A DNA stretch of 64,000 nucleotides from Chloroflexota bacterium (GTDB lineage Bacteria; Chloroflexota; Anaerolineae; Promineifilales; Promineifilaceae), in assembly GCA_020629055.1 (NCBI GenBank), contig JAHDEB010000004.1, positions 1 to 64,000 of the forward strand, given 5' to 3'. The translations under genes and the position numbers were made by a program. Below, in pieces: positions 11,222 through 21,682 of this stretch. The notes beneath the pieces are model-generated. The model had not been told where the DNA came from. It did not search any database and saw only the letters and a program-made list of their open reading frames with translations. Position 1 is the first letter of the stretch, and every line of letters begins with the position of its first letter.

Positions 11222-13843
11222 ATGAATCTAAGGATTAACACTGACCAACCGAACAAGATAGCAAAAAGAATCTCGCTCATCTTTATTGTATTCACGCTGT
11301 GGGTAACCCTCATTGTGACTGGCGTTTTAAGCCAGTCAACCGTTTTTGGAAACAGCGCCGCCTGTGGAGCATTTCCAGTGAATGTAGGGAATGAAACTGA
11401 ATTAAACGAAGCAATCGACTGCTTTAACACCAAGAATTTAGCCGGAACATATGACATTAATCTGACCGGAGATATTGTGCTCACAGCTTCGGCATCGCCT
11501 GTGAATAACAGCTCAGCCGGAATTAAATTAGCCATTTTCGGAAACGGTTTCACAATCGACGGACAAGACATCGCAAATGTTCGGCCGATGACCGTATTTA
11601 CCGATACCATTGCGAGCATCGAGGATGTCACTATTACCGGCGGTAATATGGATAACAACGATTCCGTTCCAAAAGATCAAACGAATGGTGGTGGTATTTC
11701 AAATTACGGTACTTTGACGCTGATGAACACACACGTCATTAGCAACAATGTCGAAAATGGTGGTGGCGGTATCTTTAGTGCAGAAGATGCAACATTAGTC
11801 ATCAAGGACAGCCGCATCAACAACAATATTTCTAAAGATGATGGTGGTGGTATTCACAACTTTGGTACCCTAGACATCGACAATAGCGAAATATCTTATA
11901 ACAAAGCCACCAACTTTAGCGGTGGTATTGGAATCAATGCTGCACTAAAACATGTCACGGTAACAAATAGTATTCTTGTAGGGAACCTTGCCAATGATGG
12001 TGGTGGTATTTACAACCGGCGCTCTCAAATGATCGTCGCCAATTCAGTTATCTCTGGCAATGTAGCCAACCATTTCGGTGGTGGTATTTTAAACAATCGT
12101 GACACAGCGATTATGACGGTCATTGATACATTTGTTACGCAAAACTCGGCCCAATTTGGTGGTGGCGGCATTCACAATAATGAAGCGGCACGTTTGACCG
12201 TTTTAAATTCAACGTTAAGTGGCAACGTTACCCAGGACTTAGGTGAAGCGAGTGGTGGAGGTGGTTTACTCAACTACACCAACAGCTATGCAACACTGCA
12301 AAACACAACGATCTCTGGTAACACCGGATTATCTGGCCTAAGCAACAGGGGAGTCATGACTTTGACTCATGTTACTGTCGCAAATAATGCTAATTCTTCT
12401 GGCACAGGTGGGTTCGGATTCACCAATCTAACTGCAACCGTAGCGAGCCAGGTCACAATGCACAACACCGTTTTTGCAGATAACCCAGTTGATTGCGCAA
12501 ATCTTCAGCCAGGGGCTATTCAAGGCAATATCAATAACTTCATCGAAACTGATTCAAGTGGGGCTGAGAAATGTGGCAATAACGGGACCCTTTCAGGCAA
12601 TGCACAATTGAATCCACTTCGGGAAAATGGCGGACTTTCGCTAACACACGACTTTCCAGATTCAAGCCCTCTAGTAGATGCCGCTGACCAAGCTCTTTGT
12701 AACGGCATGATCGGTGAGCAACGAGATCAACGTGGTGTACCACGTCCTGTTGGTGCAGGATGTGATATCGGTGCGATTGAGTACATTGTTGGATTGACGG
12801 TTGAAGATATCACTATCGTCGAAACAAACAGTGGCACTAAAAATGCGGTCTTCACCATTAGCCGAAATGACAATGGGGACGCTGTTAGTGTTGTCGTCAA
12901 TACGGCCGACGGTACAGCAGTAGAAAATACAGACTATCAACCGATCGTTGACCAAACTGTGACATTTCCGGCCGGTGGCGCACTATCACAAACGGTAAAT
13001 GTACCGGTAATTGGTGATATCGCTTTCGAAGACCCTGAGACATTCACTCTGAACCTCAGTGATGCAGTGAACGCCGTCATTGTTGACGAAAGCGCTACAG
13101 CCACAATTGAAGAAAATCAAACCATTAAACTAACAATCACATCAGCGTCTGAATCAATCATAGAAAACGACAGTGGTAGCTCAAACTACTCCTTTACGTT
13201 TGCCTTAGAAAGCGATGCAGGTGCTCCATTTAATCTAAACTATCGAACTGAAGATGATACAGCGACAGTCGCTGACAATGATTATGTGGAAAAAATCGGG
13301 GTTGTTAATTTTAGTGGTGCGGCAGGTTCTGCTGGCTCACAAACTATCGACATTGTTGTGAATGGTGACACCAAAGCGGAAAGCAATGAAGTCTTTTTGA
13401 TGGTCGTTACGGCGATTTCGAATCCTGATATCGGAATTGCTCCCCTTCCGTTTGAGGCGGTTATTGAAAATGATGACGAACCGTCGATCAGCTTCACCAG
13501 TGACAGCTATATCGCTCGAGAAAGCTCAGGCGCTGCAATGGTATCAATTGAGCTCTCAACAGCGTTTAATCAAGAGATTACGATTAACGTCGCAACTTCG
13601 AGTGGGACCGCGATCAGCGGACAAGACTTTACCGCTTTCAACCAGACACTTACGTTTGCCCCTGGTGAAACTGTAAAAAATGCAGCGATCGCTGTATTGC
13701 AGGACAGTGAGATTGAAGATCTAGAGTCGTTTCAGGTGACACTCAGCAATCCTACGAATTCGTTCTTAGGCTCACCTACAACAACTACCGTCAACATCAT
13801 CGACACAGGCGTTCAAGTGTTCTTGCCAATCGTAACCCGCTAA
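11222..13843 (+). CDS. Secreted beta-helix plus Calx-beta protein with C-terminal VFLPIVTR tail (paralogue of 5242..8352)
   Basis: Listed ORF begins at 11168, but ATG 11222 has an RBS-like aaaaaggaaaaac upstream. N-terminal ETELNEAIDCFN...FTIDGQDIANVRPM parallels EGDLNTAISCFN...FTIDGQNTSGIRPL in 5242..8352. Confidence 0.88.
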   Translation: MNLRINTDQPNKIAKRISLIFIVFTLWVTLIVTGVLSQSTVFGNSAACGAFPVNVGNETELNEAIDCFNTKNLAGTYDINLTGDIVLTASASPVNNSSAGIKLAIFGNGFTIDGQDIANVRPMTVFTDTIASIEDVTITGGNMDNNDSVPKDQTNGGGISNYGTLTLMNTHVISNNVENGGGGIFSAEDATLVIKDSRINNNISKDDGGGIHNFGTLDIDNSEISYNKATNFSGGIGINAALKHVTVTNSILVGNLANDGGGIYNRRSQMIVANSVISGNVANHFGGGILNNRDTAIMTVIDTFVTQNSAQFGGGGIHNNEAARLTVLNSTLSGNVTQDLGEASGGGGLLNYTNSYATLQNTTISGNTGLSGLSNRGVMTLTHVTVANNANSSGTGGFGFTNLTATVASQVTMHNTVFADNPVDCANLQPGAIQGNINNFIETDSSGAEKCGNNGTLSGNAQLNPLRENGGLSLTHDFPDSSPLVDAADQALCNGMIGEQRDQRGVPRPVGAGCDIGAIEYIVGLTVEDITIVETNSGTKNAVFTISRNDNGDAVSVVVNTADGTAVENTDYQPIVDQTVTFPAGGALSQTVNVPVIGDIAFEDPETFTLNLSDAVNAVIVDESATATIEENQTIKLTITSASESIIENDSGSSNYSFTFALESDAGAPFNLNYRTEDDTATVADNDYVEKIGVVNFSGAAGSAGSQTIDIVVNGDTKAESNEVFLMVVTAISNPDIGIAPLPFEAVIENDDEPSISFTSDSYIARESSGAAMVSIELSTAFNQEITINVATSSGTAISGQDFTAFNQTLTFAPGETVKNAAIAVLQDSEIEDLESFQVTLSNPTNSFLGSPTTTTVNIIDTGVQVFLPIVTR

Positions 13844-13886
13844 AGTAGGGCCTAACTCGACACTACTATTCAGAAATAGAACTATA

Positions 13887-13922
13887 AAAGGCGTCCTAGA
13901 AATATCTAGGGCGCCTTTTTTG
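13887..13922 (+). terminator. Rho-independent terminator
   Basis: AAAAGGCGTCCTAGA-AATA-TCTAGGGCGCCTTTTTT. Confidence 0.85.
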
Positions 13923-14257
13923 ATTTATTTACACATCCTCGCCTCTTTGTAGGATATAAAGCCTCATATCCTTTGACGATAATCATTTCTATGGGAGCCT
14001 AGCTTTTTAAGCGGGGTTGGTGACGTTAATTGAGGGTTGTGGTAGCAGGCGAATGTTAGGCTTTCATTGAGTATAGAAGGAAAAAAAACGCCCCCCCACA
14101 CAGGTAATCAGCAGGCTGGTCTGCATAAGTTAAGGTTTATCTTATTTCAGAAATCTTTCGATTCACCTTTATCTATTTTTTAACGGCACAATCCGTCATT
14201 TGGGCTTTATCGGTCTACACGATATTCAGCGAAAATTGATCGGCCAAAGGGATGTGC

Positions 14258-14297
14258 AAAAAAAAGAGCCATTGACCGTTTGATCAATGGCTCTTTT
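14258..14297 (-). terminator. Terminator downstream of the cohesin-like gene (possibly bidirectional)
   Basis: AAAAAAGAGCCATTGACCGTTTGATCAATGGCTCTTTTTT. Confidence 0.8.
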
Positions 14298-14326
14298 TTA
14301 GGTTCTTACTAGGTGATCTCGATGAT

Positions 14327-15991
14327 CTACTTCACGAGTAGCGGAAGATAAATCAGGTTGTCTGGCGTACCCGTTGTCCCATCAGAGATGCGATTTAGGG
14401 CCAGATTATCGATAAAGATAGCTGCATTAGGTGCCGCCGGATCTTCAAAAGTAATGTAGTGAATTTTGCTGCCTGCATCGAGCTGATCAAGCTCAAACTC
14501 TACGGCCGTCCACTCACCAGGGACGATTGAAACCATCGTTGACCCTACAGACTGAAAATTAGCATCCATCAAACCAAGGTCAATTTGTTGACCTTCGGCC
14601 GTCCCGTAAAGCATGACGGTCAAAGAAACATAGTCTTCAGCGAGCAAAGAGTCGTTTGCTTCAAAGTACAAAGTGCTTTGGTCATTTGCTAACGTCACTT
14701 CTAAAGCAAATTCCCCTTCAAAGACTTGAGAAGTTGAGGAAGGATCAAACGTTGTCGTTCCCCACTTGCTCAAGACCCAATCGGCCGAGACCGCATCGTC
14801 ATAGACCAGCACCGCCTCTAACGGCTCGCCGGGCCCTTCAGGTGTTGCGGTTGGCACCACAGGGACTTCAGGCGTTGCGGTTGGTTCAACCGGCTCTTCT
14901 GGCGTCGCGGTTGGCTCCACAGGGACTTCTGGTGTTGCGGTTGGCTCAACCGGCTCTACCGGTGTTGCAGTTGGTTCAGGTGTTGGTTCTACCTCGTCAC
15001 ACCCTTCCCAAATGAGCTCAATATCATCAATCGCAAATGTAATGTCACTATTGGTAAACATCCACACTTGAATCGAGTTGGTTCCGGCCACTGTTGTCCC
15101 TGACACTTCGACCTTTGCAAAACCATCCGTTACCTCTTGAAGCTGCAAAGACTCTTCACCTAGTTCCGTTTCATTGTCTAGGTAATCTAAGCCGATACCG
15201 GTCCAACCATTTTCGATATCTCCTTCTATCTTGATATAAGCCACAAGTGAGAAATTCGCTTCGGAACCAGCTTCAATTTGTTGTCTTGCAGATCCATTTG
15301 CCACTGCAATGGCAGAGCCGGTACGACCATCGACCAATTCTAGCTCACCGAATTGAGCCCAATTGTTCAAACCATCTTCAAAGTCGCCATTCAATAGCTG
15401 CGAGCAAACTTTTTCGCTAGGCTCCTCAGGCGTTGCGGTTGGTGGAAGAGGGGTTGCAGTAGGTACTTCCGCTTCATTTATAACAATTTGGCCGCTTTCA
15501 ATTATTGATTCAACGGGGTCTCCACTGGTATCAGCAAGAACGGACACTTCATCGACTGAAAAATCGCCACTTCCAGCTTTTAAAGCCTTAATTTCAAAAG
15601 AACCAAGCACCGCATTACCGGTAACACCGCTGGCTTGAATGCCGGTAATTAAAACGTTACCAGCTTCATCAATGTTACAAGCCCCGATAAAAGCGGACTG
15701 AGAGCAGCTCTCAACAGAAAACAAAGTAGAGTCGTACGACAGTTTGACAGTTGCGGCACCGATTTGATTATCGGCCGTATCGATAATCAAATCGACCGTT
15801 GTTGAGGCACCTACAAGTAAAGTCGCGCCTTCAGTTTTAACGGTAGCGGCTGCGAAGGCGGGTCCAGCTGCGGCGGGCTGAATCGACCGGCTAAGAGAGC
15901 TTGCGCCGATTGCTAAAAGCAATAAAACGCAAACAAAGATGATTCTTTTTACAGTTGTTTGATCAAATGAACTGAAATTGTCTTTTATCAT
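14327..15991 (-). CDS. Secreted protein with cohesin-like domain, two carbohydrate-binding-like domains, PT-rich linker and IYLPLLVK tail
   Basis: Signal peptide; VGASTTVDLIIDTADNQIGAATVKLSYDSTLFSV (cohesin-like); CSQLLNGDFEDGLNNWAQFGELELVDGRTGS (CBM-like); VEPTATPEVP repeats. Confidence 0.82.
   Translation of the reverse strand: MIKDNFSSFDQTTVKRIIFVCVLLLLAIGASSLSRSIQPAAAGPAFAAATVKTEGATLLVGASTTVDLIIDTADNQIGAATVKLSYDSTLFSVESCSQSAFIGACNIDEAGNVLITGIQASGVTGNAVLGSFEIKALKAGSGDFSVDEVSVLADTSGDPVESIIESGQIVINEAEVPTATPLPPTATPEEPSEKVCSQLLNGDFEDGLNNWAQFGELELVDGRTGSAIAVANGSARQQIEAGSEANFSLVAYIKIEGDIENGWTGIGLDYLDNETELGEESLQLQEVTDGFAKVEVSGTTVAGTNSIQVWMFTNSDITFAIDDIELIWEGCDEVEPTPEPTATPVEPVEPTATPEVPVEPTATPEEPVEPTATPEVPVVPTATPEGPGEPLEAVLVYDDAVSADWVLSKWGTTTFDPSSTSQVFEGEFALEVTLANDQSTLYFEANDSLLAEDYVSLTVMLYGTAEGQQIDLGLMDANFQSVGSTMVSIVPGEWTAVEFELDQLDAGSKIHYITFEDPAAPNAAIFIDNLALNRISDGTTGTPDNLIYLPLLVK
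14829..14995 (-). repeat. In-frame ~30-bp tandem repeat encoding (V)EPTATPE(E/V)PV
   Basis: Repeated ggttggctcaaccggctcttctggcgtcgcggttggctccaca units read directly. Confidence 0.75.
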
Positions 15992-16735
15992 AAAAGTTTC
16001 CTGCTAACGCCTAATGAGCGCGATTTACAAATTTCTAAAATAGATCAACTACCTATTTTTATGTCTGGTAAATCAATCTCCTAAACACGTATCAACATAA
16101 CATATAGTCGATTGTGGTTAGATTTCAAGAAGGACGATGAGAGTAAGGCGCATGCCCCACCCCAGTATGTAGCAGCGCAGATTGATTAGTACTAAGGTAT
16201 GGTAAAAAAGTTCAATTACATTGAGCCTTACATCTAGCGGTATGACTTACCACCAAAAACCAATTTGCACGCATTGTGTAAAGTCTAAGGATCTCGTATG
16301 CGCCCCCTCTTAATATCGATTGGTCATCGGCTCCAGTTTGAAATTTTAGGCAAATTCAATCTGGTTGTTTATTCTTCGGATTGTCCGTGTTATGCCTGCT
16401 TTTGTTTTACCGAAGATGGTCAAAGAAATGATGCTATTTATGAAGCAGCATGAAAGCCCGGAAAGAGGTATTTAACCTGAGTATCGATGTCGTCAACAAG
16501 GTAATCATTCTTCGTGAAACAATCATGACCTTAAGCTGTCGATTATCAATTGAATTGGTAAGAGACTTTGATAGGAAGAGAATTAGTTTGATATGGTATC
16601 TTGGATATCTAAAATAGATTTCTACAAGAATTTACTACTCATAACAGTGCAAAAGTGAGTAGCTTTTGCGATTGAGTACTTGGAGCTTTACAATCTTCAA
16701 ATTATTTCAAATTATTAAACAAGGGTAAACCTCAA

Positions 16736-17641
16736 ATGTCAGGATACCAAAAATCACATTTAAAGCAGCTTGAGGCTGAAGCGATTCATGTCATTCGTGA
16801 AGTTGCTGCACAATTCGAACGACCGGTTCTCCTCTTCTCCGGTGGCAAAGACTCTATTACAATGGCTCATTTGGCGAGAAAGGCGTTTTTCCCGTCTAAA
16901 ATCCCATTCCCTTTGTTACACGTAGACACAGGACATAATTTTAAAGAAACAATCGATTTTAGGGACCGCTACATGGAGCAGATCGGAGCACGATTAATTG
17001 TGCGTTATGTTCAAGACTCCATTGATCAGGGACGCGTAACAGAAGAAACAGGCCCTTACGCCAGTCGAAACGGGCTGCAAACAGTTACCTTATTAGATGC
17101 ACTTAAAGAGTTCAATTTTGAAGCTGCATTGGGTGGTGCACGGCGTGACGAGGAAAAAGCGCGTGCAAAAGAACGCTTCTTCTCACATCGTGATGCATTT
17201 GGTCAATGGGATCCGAAAAACCAGCGGCCGGAACTTTGGAATTTATACAACGGACTAAAACTGCCTGGTGAAACTTTCAGAGTTTTCCCAATTAGCAACT
17301 GGACAGAACTGGATGTGTGGATGTATACGCGTGACGAGGGGATTGAGTTACCTTCTCTCTATTTCTCGCATCAACGTCGAGTCATTAATCGAGATGGGGT
17401 CCTATTGGGTGCTTCTGAGGTTGTTTACCCTGTTGGGGATGAACTCATTGAGGAAAAAACGGTTCGCTTCCGCACAATCGGAGATATGACCAATACCGGT
17501 GCTGTTGAATCACCCGCTGCCGATATTCATGCCATTATCGAAGAAGTTGCCTCTGCAAGAATTACCGAACGTGGGGCTAGAGCCGATGACAAACGGTCGG
17601 AAGCTGCAATGGAAGACCGTAAAAAGCAAGGATATTTCTAA
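16736..17641 (+). CDS. cysD: Sulfate adenylyltransferase subunit 2
   Basis: LFSGGKDSITMAHLARKAFFP, LLHVDTGHNFKETIDFRDRY, GGARRDEEKARAKERFFSHRD; followed by CysN. Confidence 0.97.
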   Translation: MSGYQKSHLKQLEAEAIHVIREVAAQFERPVLLFSGGKDSITMAHLARKAFFPSKIPFPLLHVDTGHNFKETIDFRDRYMEQIGARLIVRYVQDSIDQGRVTEETGPYASRNGLQTVTLLDALKEFNFEAALGGARRDEEKARAKERFFSHRDAFGQWDPKNQRPELWNLYNGLKLPGETFRVFPISNWTELDVWMYTRDEGIELPSLYFSHQRRVINRDGVLLGASEVVYPVGDELIEEKTVRFRTIGDMTNTGAVESPAADIHAIIEEVASARITERGARADDKRSEAAMEDRKKQGYF

Positions 17642-17673
17642 TACCCGATACTGCATTTTTAAAGCAAATTATT

Positions 17674-19569
17674 ATGACTATTGAACTCTTAAGATTCACA
17701 ACAGCCGGTAGCGTTGATGACGGTAAAAGCACCCTAATCGGCCGGATGTTGTATGACACTAAATCACTATTCGAAGACCAAATCAAATCGGTTGAAAAAA
17801 CAAGTAAAGACCGAGGTGACGAGTATGTAGACCTTGCGCTATTTACAGACGGATTGAGAGCTGAACGGGAGCAGAAAATTACGATTGATGTCGCCTACCG
17901 CTATTTTGCGACCCCAAAACGTAAATTTATTATCGCCGACACCCCTGGCCATATTCAATATACGCGAAACATGGTGACCGGTGCATCTTCGGCCGAGCTT
18001 GCGATCATTATGATCGACGCGAGAAAAGGGGTGTTAACCCAATCTCGACGTCACGGATTTATCGCGTCATTGCTGCAAATTCCACATGTTGTGGTAGCGG
18101 TCAACAAAATGGATCTCGTTGACTATGATGAAGCCACGTATCGGGGCATTGTAGAAGAATTCCGGACCTTCGCGTCTAAATTAGATGTACCGAGCATTAC
18201 CTACATTCCGATGTCAGCTTTGGCAGGGGATAACGTCGTATTTAAAAGTGGCAAAATGCCTTGGTTTGATGGTTCTCCCCTATTGCATCACTTAGAGACT
18301 GTCAATGTAGGGGCAGCACGAAATTTAGTTGACTTCCGTTACCCCGTTCAATATGTTTTACGGCCGAACCAAAATTTCCGAGGCTATGCAGGACAAGTCG
18401 CTTCCGGCCGAATTTCGCCGGGTGAAGAAGTTGTAGCATTTCCATCAGGGTTAACCAGCAAAGTAAAAGCTGTCGTAACAATGGATGGCGAATTAAATGA
18501 AGCGGTTTCTGGAGACTCAGTGGTTCTGACACTTGAGGACGAGATCGACATTAGCCGAGGCGACATGATTGTGCGCCAAGGGAATTTACCACGTAAAGAC
18601 AACCGGATTGATGCCACCATTTGTTGGATGGATGAAACTCCGTTTGACCCCAAAGCAAACTATCAACTCATGCACAATACCCGCTTGGTGCGGGCAATTG
18701 TCACAAAGCTAAACTACAAAATTGATGTCGACACGATGAAGCGAGAAGAAACAAACAACCTCGCTTTAAACGAAATCGGCCGTGTGCAGCTCACTACAAC
18801 GCAACCTCTCTTCTTCGATACGTACAATAAAAATCGGCATACCGGCAGCTTTATCTTGATCGATATGGCGACAAACAATACCGTTGCAGCAGGCATGATC
18901 CGAGGTGCATCTCGTGAAGTTGATGATTTAGTCGAAGTCACTCAAGAGAATGCAGAAATCCGACGCCAGCGGACTGAGAATGTGGTTTGGGAAGCGGGTG
19001 CTCTCTCATTAGAGGAAAGAGAGTCATTAAACGGCCATGAAGCGGCTGTACTATGGTTCACCGGCTTATCGGGATCAGGCAAATCAACAGTAGCAAAAAT
19101 CCTAGAGCGGAAACTGTTTGAGATGAATGCCCAAACAATGTTTTTAGATGGAGATAATTTGCGCCATGGTCTAAATGGGGATTTAGGCTTCTCGGCCGAA
19201 GATCGAGCAGAAAATATTCGACGGGTATCTGAGGTTGCATCTCTAGGCTTTGCCCATGGCAACATTGTTCTTGCAAGCTTTATCTCCCCCTATAACCGTG
19301 ATCGCAACTATGCACGTGGCATTGTGCCTGAAGGAAAGTTTATTGAGATTTACGCTAAATGTGACATCGAGATATTGAAGGAACGAGATCCGAAAGGGTT
19401 GTATGCACGTGCCTTAAGTGGTGAAATTAAGAACTTTACCGGGATTAGTGCACCCTATGAAGAGCCAGAAGATCCCGAAATGGTGATCGAAACCGGTTCC
19501 GGCACACCCGAAGCGTTAGCGGATCAGATTATTCAAATGTTGATCTCAAAAGGGATTATCGAAGACTAA
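17674..19569 (+). CDS. cysNC: Bifunctional sulfate adenylyltransferase subunit 1 / adenylylsulfate kinase
   Basis: N-term GTPase TTAGSVDDGKSTLIGRMLYD and DTPGHIQYTRNMVTGAS; C-term APS kinase WFTGLSGSGKSTVAKILERKL and LDGDNLRHGLNGDLGFS. Confidence 0.97.
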   Translation: MTIELLRFTTAGSVDDGKSTLIGRMLYDTKSLFEDQIKSVEKTSKDRGDEYVDLALFTDGLRAEREQKITIDVAYRYFATPKRKFIIADTPGHIQYTRNMVTGASSAELAIIMIDARKGVLTQSRRHGFIASLLQIPHVVVAVNKMDLVDYDEATYRGIVEEFRTFASKLDVPSITYIPMSALAGDNVVFKSGKMPWFDGSPLLHHLETVNVGAARNLVDFRYPVQYVLRPNQNFRGYAGQVASGRISPGEEVVAFPSGLTSKVKAVVTMDGELNEAVSGDSVVLTLEDEIDISRGDMIVRQGNLPRKDNRIDATICWMDETPFDPKANYQLMHNTRLVRAIVTKLNYKIDVDTMKREETNNLALNEIGRVQLTTTQPLFFDTYNKNRHTGSFILIDMATNNTVAAGMIRGASREVDDLVEVTQENAEIRRQRTENVVWEAGALSLEERESLNGHEAAVLWFTGLSGSGKSTVAKILERKLFEMNAQTMFLDGDNLRHGLNGDLGFSAEDRAENIRRVSEVASLGFAHGNIVLASFISPYNRDRNYARGIVPEGKFIEIYAKCDIEILKERDPKGLYARALSGEIKNFTGISAPYEEPEDPEMVIETGSGTPEALADQIIQMLISKGIIED

Positions 19570-19592
19570 GCTAATTTCAAACTCACCGAAAG

Positions 19593-19636
19593 CAAAAAAG
19601 GCTAGCTCGAACTGAAACGAGCTAGCCTTTTTTTAT
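19593..19636. terminator. Bidirectional terminator between cysNC and the AsnC-like gene
   Basis: AAAAAAGGCTAGCTCG-AACTGAAA-CGAGCTAGCCTTTTTTT. Confidence 0.85.
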
Positions 19637-19657
19637 TTTCGGGTTTACTTAAAGCCC

Positions 19658-19957
19658 TTATTCTAAACCGACTGAAAACATCGATTCTAGATCGTGTTTC
19701 GAATAAGTTTTAAACGCAATTAAAGTCTCAGAATCAAGGATTCCATCGACTTGTAACATGCGGCTTGTCACTAAATCTGCCAACGCATTGTTGGTCGGCA
19801 CACGTAAAACGGCAACCAAATCATATTGCCCTGCGACAGAAAAAACCTCTGAAATACCTTCAAGCGCCGCCAGTTGGTCGGCGACAGAATTAATCATATC
19901 TCGTTCAATATTTAGTAAAACAATTGCTGAAACCATTGATATCCTCTCTGAATACAA
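19658..19957 (-). CDS. Stand-alone Lrp/AsnC ligand-binding (RAM) domain protein
   Basis: SAIVLLNIERDMINSVADQLAALEGISEVFSVAGQYDLVAVLRVPTNNALADLVTSRMLQVDGILDSETLIAFKTY; no HTH. Confidence 0.88.
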   Translation of the reverse strand: MYSERISMVSAIVLLNIERDMINSVADQLAALEGISEVFSVAGQYDLVAVLRVPTNNALADLVTSRMLQVDGILDSETLIAFKTYSKHDLESMFSVGLE

Positions 19958-20031
19958 ACGCTAAATAATTTCAAGCCATTGATACCACATTCGGTAAATT
20001 AGTGCAGGTTGTTTACAGATTAAAAACGTAA

Positions 20032-20073
20032 AAGAGGCGATTCCCATTCAACAGAATGAAAATCGCCTCTTTA
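20032..20073. terminator. Stem-loop terminator
   Basis: AAAGAGGCGATTcccATTC-aacaGAATgaaAATCGCCTCTTTAAT. Confidence 0.75.
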
Positions 20074-20208
20074 ATTATTCAGCACTCTAACTATTTTCGA
20101 CAGGTTGGCCCAGTTTTTAGCTTATCTTTCCGAAGAGCATATAACTTTTTGTCAAACTGGACCAAACTGCTGAATAATAACTATCATCTAATCGAACTGG
20201 CTTAAAGC

Positions 20209-21336
20209 CTAAGCAGAAAAGTCATTGGGTGCCAAGATCGGCGCTGGGCAGTTCACTACAAATCCATTGGGATGGGTATCTGGAACGCCTGCAAACTCTT
20301 CAACTTCACCGGCCGCAATCGCCTCGCGAATCTCCGTTGAATTTGTCAGGATGCGCGCTTTACTTTCGTCTTTCCAGACTAGGGTGAAATGGTCCCAGAA
20401 TGGGCTCCAAGCCGCATCACCCGCTTTGTTGTCAAAGACGGCCGGTTGGAATCCCATCACCCCACTGCCAGGGATACCGTTTCCAAAGACCCAAATTTCA
20501 TCTGTACCACCGGTATCTTTCAAACCTTGGGTTCTAGGGGCCGCATTAATCGCCATCATTGGTGCCATACCGGCCATCGATGTGTCGGTCACGATATAGC
20601 GGCTGCCAGGATAACATTGATGCAGCTTCATTTTGACGGTCATTTTTTCAGTATTACAAGGCTCAAACAGCTGCCCTGCACCTAAAGCTGCCACGAACTC
20701 ATCATCTACCGGCAATTCGCCCCCAGGCCATTTAATAATCGGGAAGTTAACCAAGATGTTGGTTTCTTCAAGCGTGGTGGCACCCTGATCGGCACTTTCT
20801 AGAATCGCAGCGGCTGAGTCAAACGTGCGGCCGATCGGTGGTGTGACATTTACGATTTGCAGCAACGATGCAAAAGCTTCATTGCTAGGGCCATATTCAA
20901 ATACGGCCGGAGAGCCATCTGAGAATACATAGAGCTTATTGGCGATGTCGGCCCCGATTGCGGTAGCCAACAACGGGACATAAACCAATCCATTGTCTGC
21001 GGCATAAGCGGAGTCCGAGGTGTCGGTGCGAATGTAGTAGATCGATTGACCATCTACTTTTCCTTCATGCAATTGGAAAGTCACAAAGCCAAAGTCACCG
21101 GTCCAATCAACCGGGGTTAAGCTAAAGTCGAGCACGTCGCCCGCCATGATCTCTACCCCTTCAGCCAAATTGCTGAGTGAAGCAGCTTTGACAGGTGCGG
21201 CCGCAACCGCCGGTGCTTCGGCCGCTGGTGCAGCTGGAGCAGCCGCGCCGCCGCATGCCGCCAACAAGACAGCACCGCTCGTGGCCGCGCCCATTTGAAT
21301 AAATTGTCTTCTACTTAGGTTGTTTTTCTTTGTCAT
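20209..21336 (-). CDS. Conserved secreted lipoprotein/Tat-type protein of unknown function
   Basis: SRRQFIQMGAATSGAVLLAACGG (twin-Arg plus lipobox); Ala/Pro linker; remaining family not recognised. Confidence 0.75.
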   Translation of the reverse strand: MTKKNNLSRRQFIQMGAATSGAVLLAACGGAAAPAAPAAEAPAVAAAPVKAASLSNLAEGVEIMAGDVLDFSLTPVDWTGDFGFVTFQLHEGKVDGQSIYYIRTDTSDSAYAADNGLVYVPLLATAIGADIANKLYVFSDGSPAVFEYGPSNEAFASLLQIVNVTPPIGRTFDSAAAILESADQGATTLEETNILVNFPIIKWPGGELPVDDEFVAALGAGQLFEPCNTEKMTVKMKLHQCYPGSRYIVTDTSMAGMAPMMAINAAPRTQGLKDTGGTDEIWVFGNGIPGSGVMGFQPAVFDNKAGDAAWSPFWDHFTLVWKDESKARILTNSTEIREAIAAGEVEEFAGVPDTHPNGFVVNCPAPILAPNDFSA

Positions 21337-21682
21337 TATTATCTCCTTAAACTTTGACAGCTCACACGAATCGATCCTAGATCAACGAGTGAGACGATTG
21401 GTTATTTGCCAAAATATGAGGAAATTGCTCCCGCGCAGGCAGAACTTGACAGCAATCAGAAGGTATGACATGATTGCCGTCTGGTTTTGCCTTTTACGGG
21501 GCATTTCCACACTCTGGAATGTCTGTGTTTACCGGGAAAGTGGCGCAGACATTCTTTTTTTGTTTTGGCAGTGCTTTTGCTCGAAATCCTACCGAATTCA
21601 CAATAAAATTTAACCGATAAAAACACGGTCAACTTTAATAGACGGTTGGTCCCATTCGGGTCTTACCTACCAATCGAGATTT

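Noticed and set aside
14829-14995. Tandem repeats considered as a CRISPR array
   Set aside because: Units are in frame, contiguous without unique spacers, and encode a Pro/Thr linker.
16020-16735. Riboswitch or degraded gene in the ~700-bp gap upstream of cysD
   Set aside because: No recognisable riboswitch core or gene remnant could be supported by eye.
20225-20685. Plus-strand ORFs opposite the Tat-lipoprotein gene
   Set aside because: Overlap a clearly better minus-strand CDS with signal peptide; no recognisable domains.
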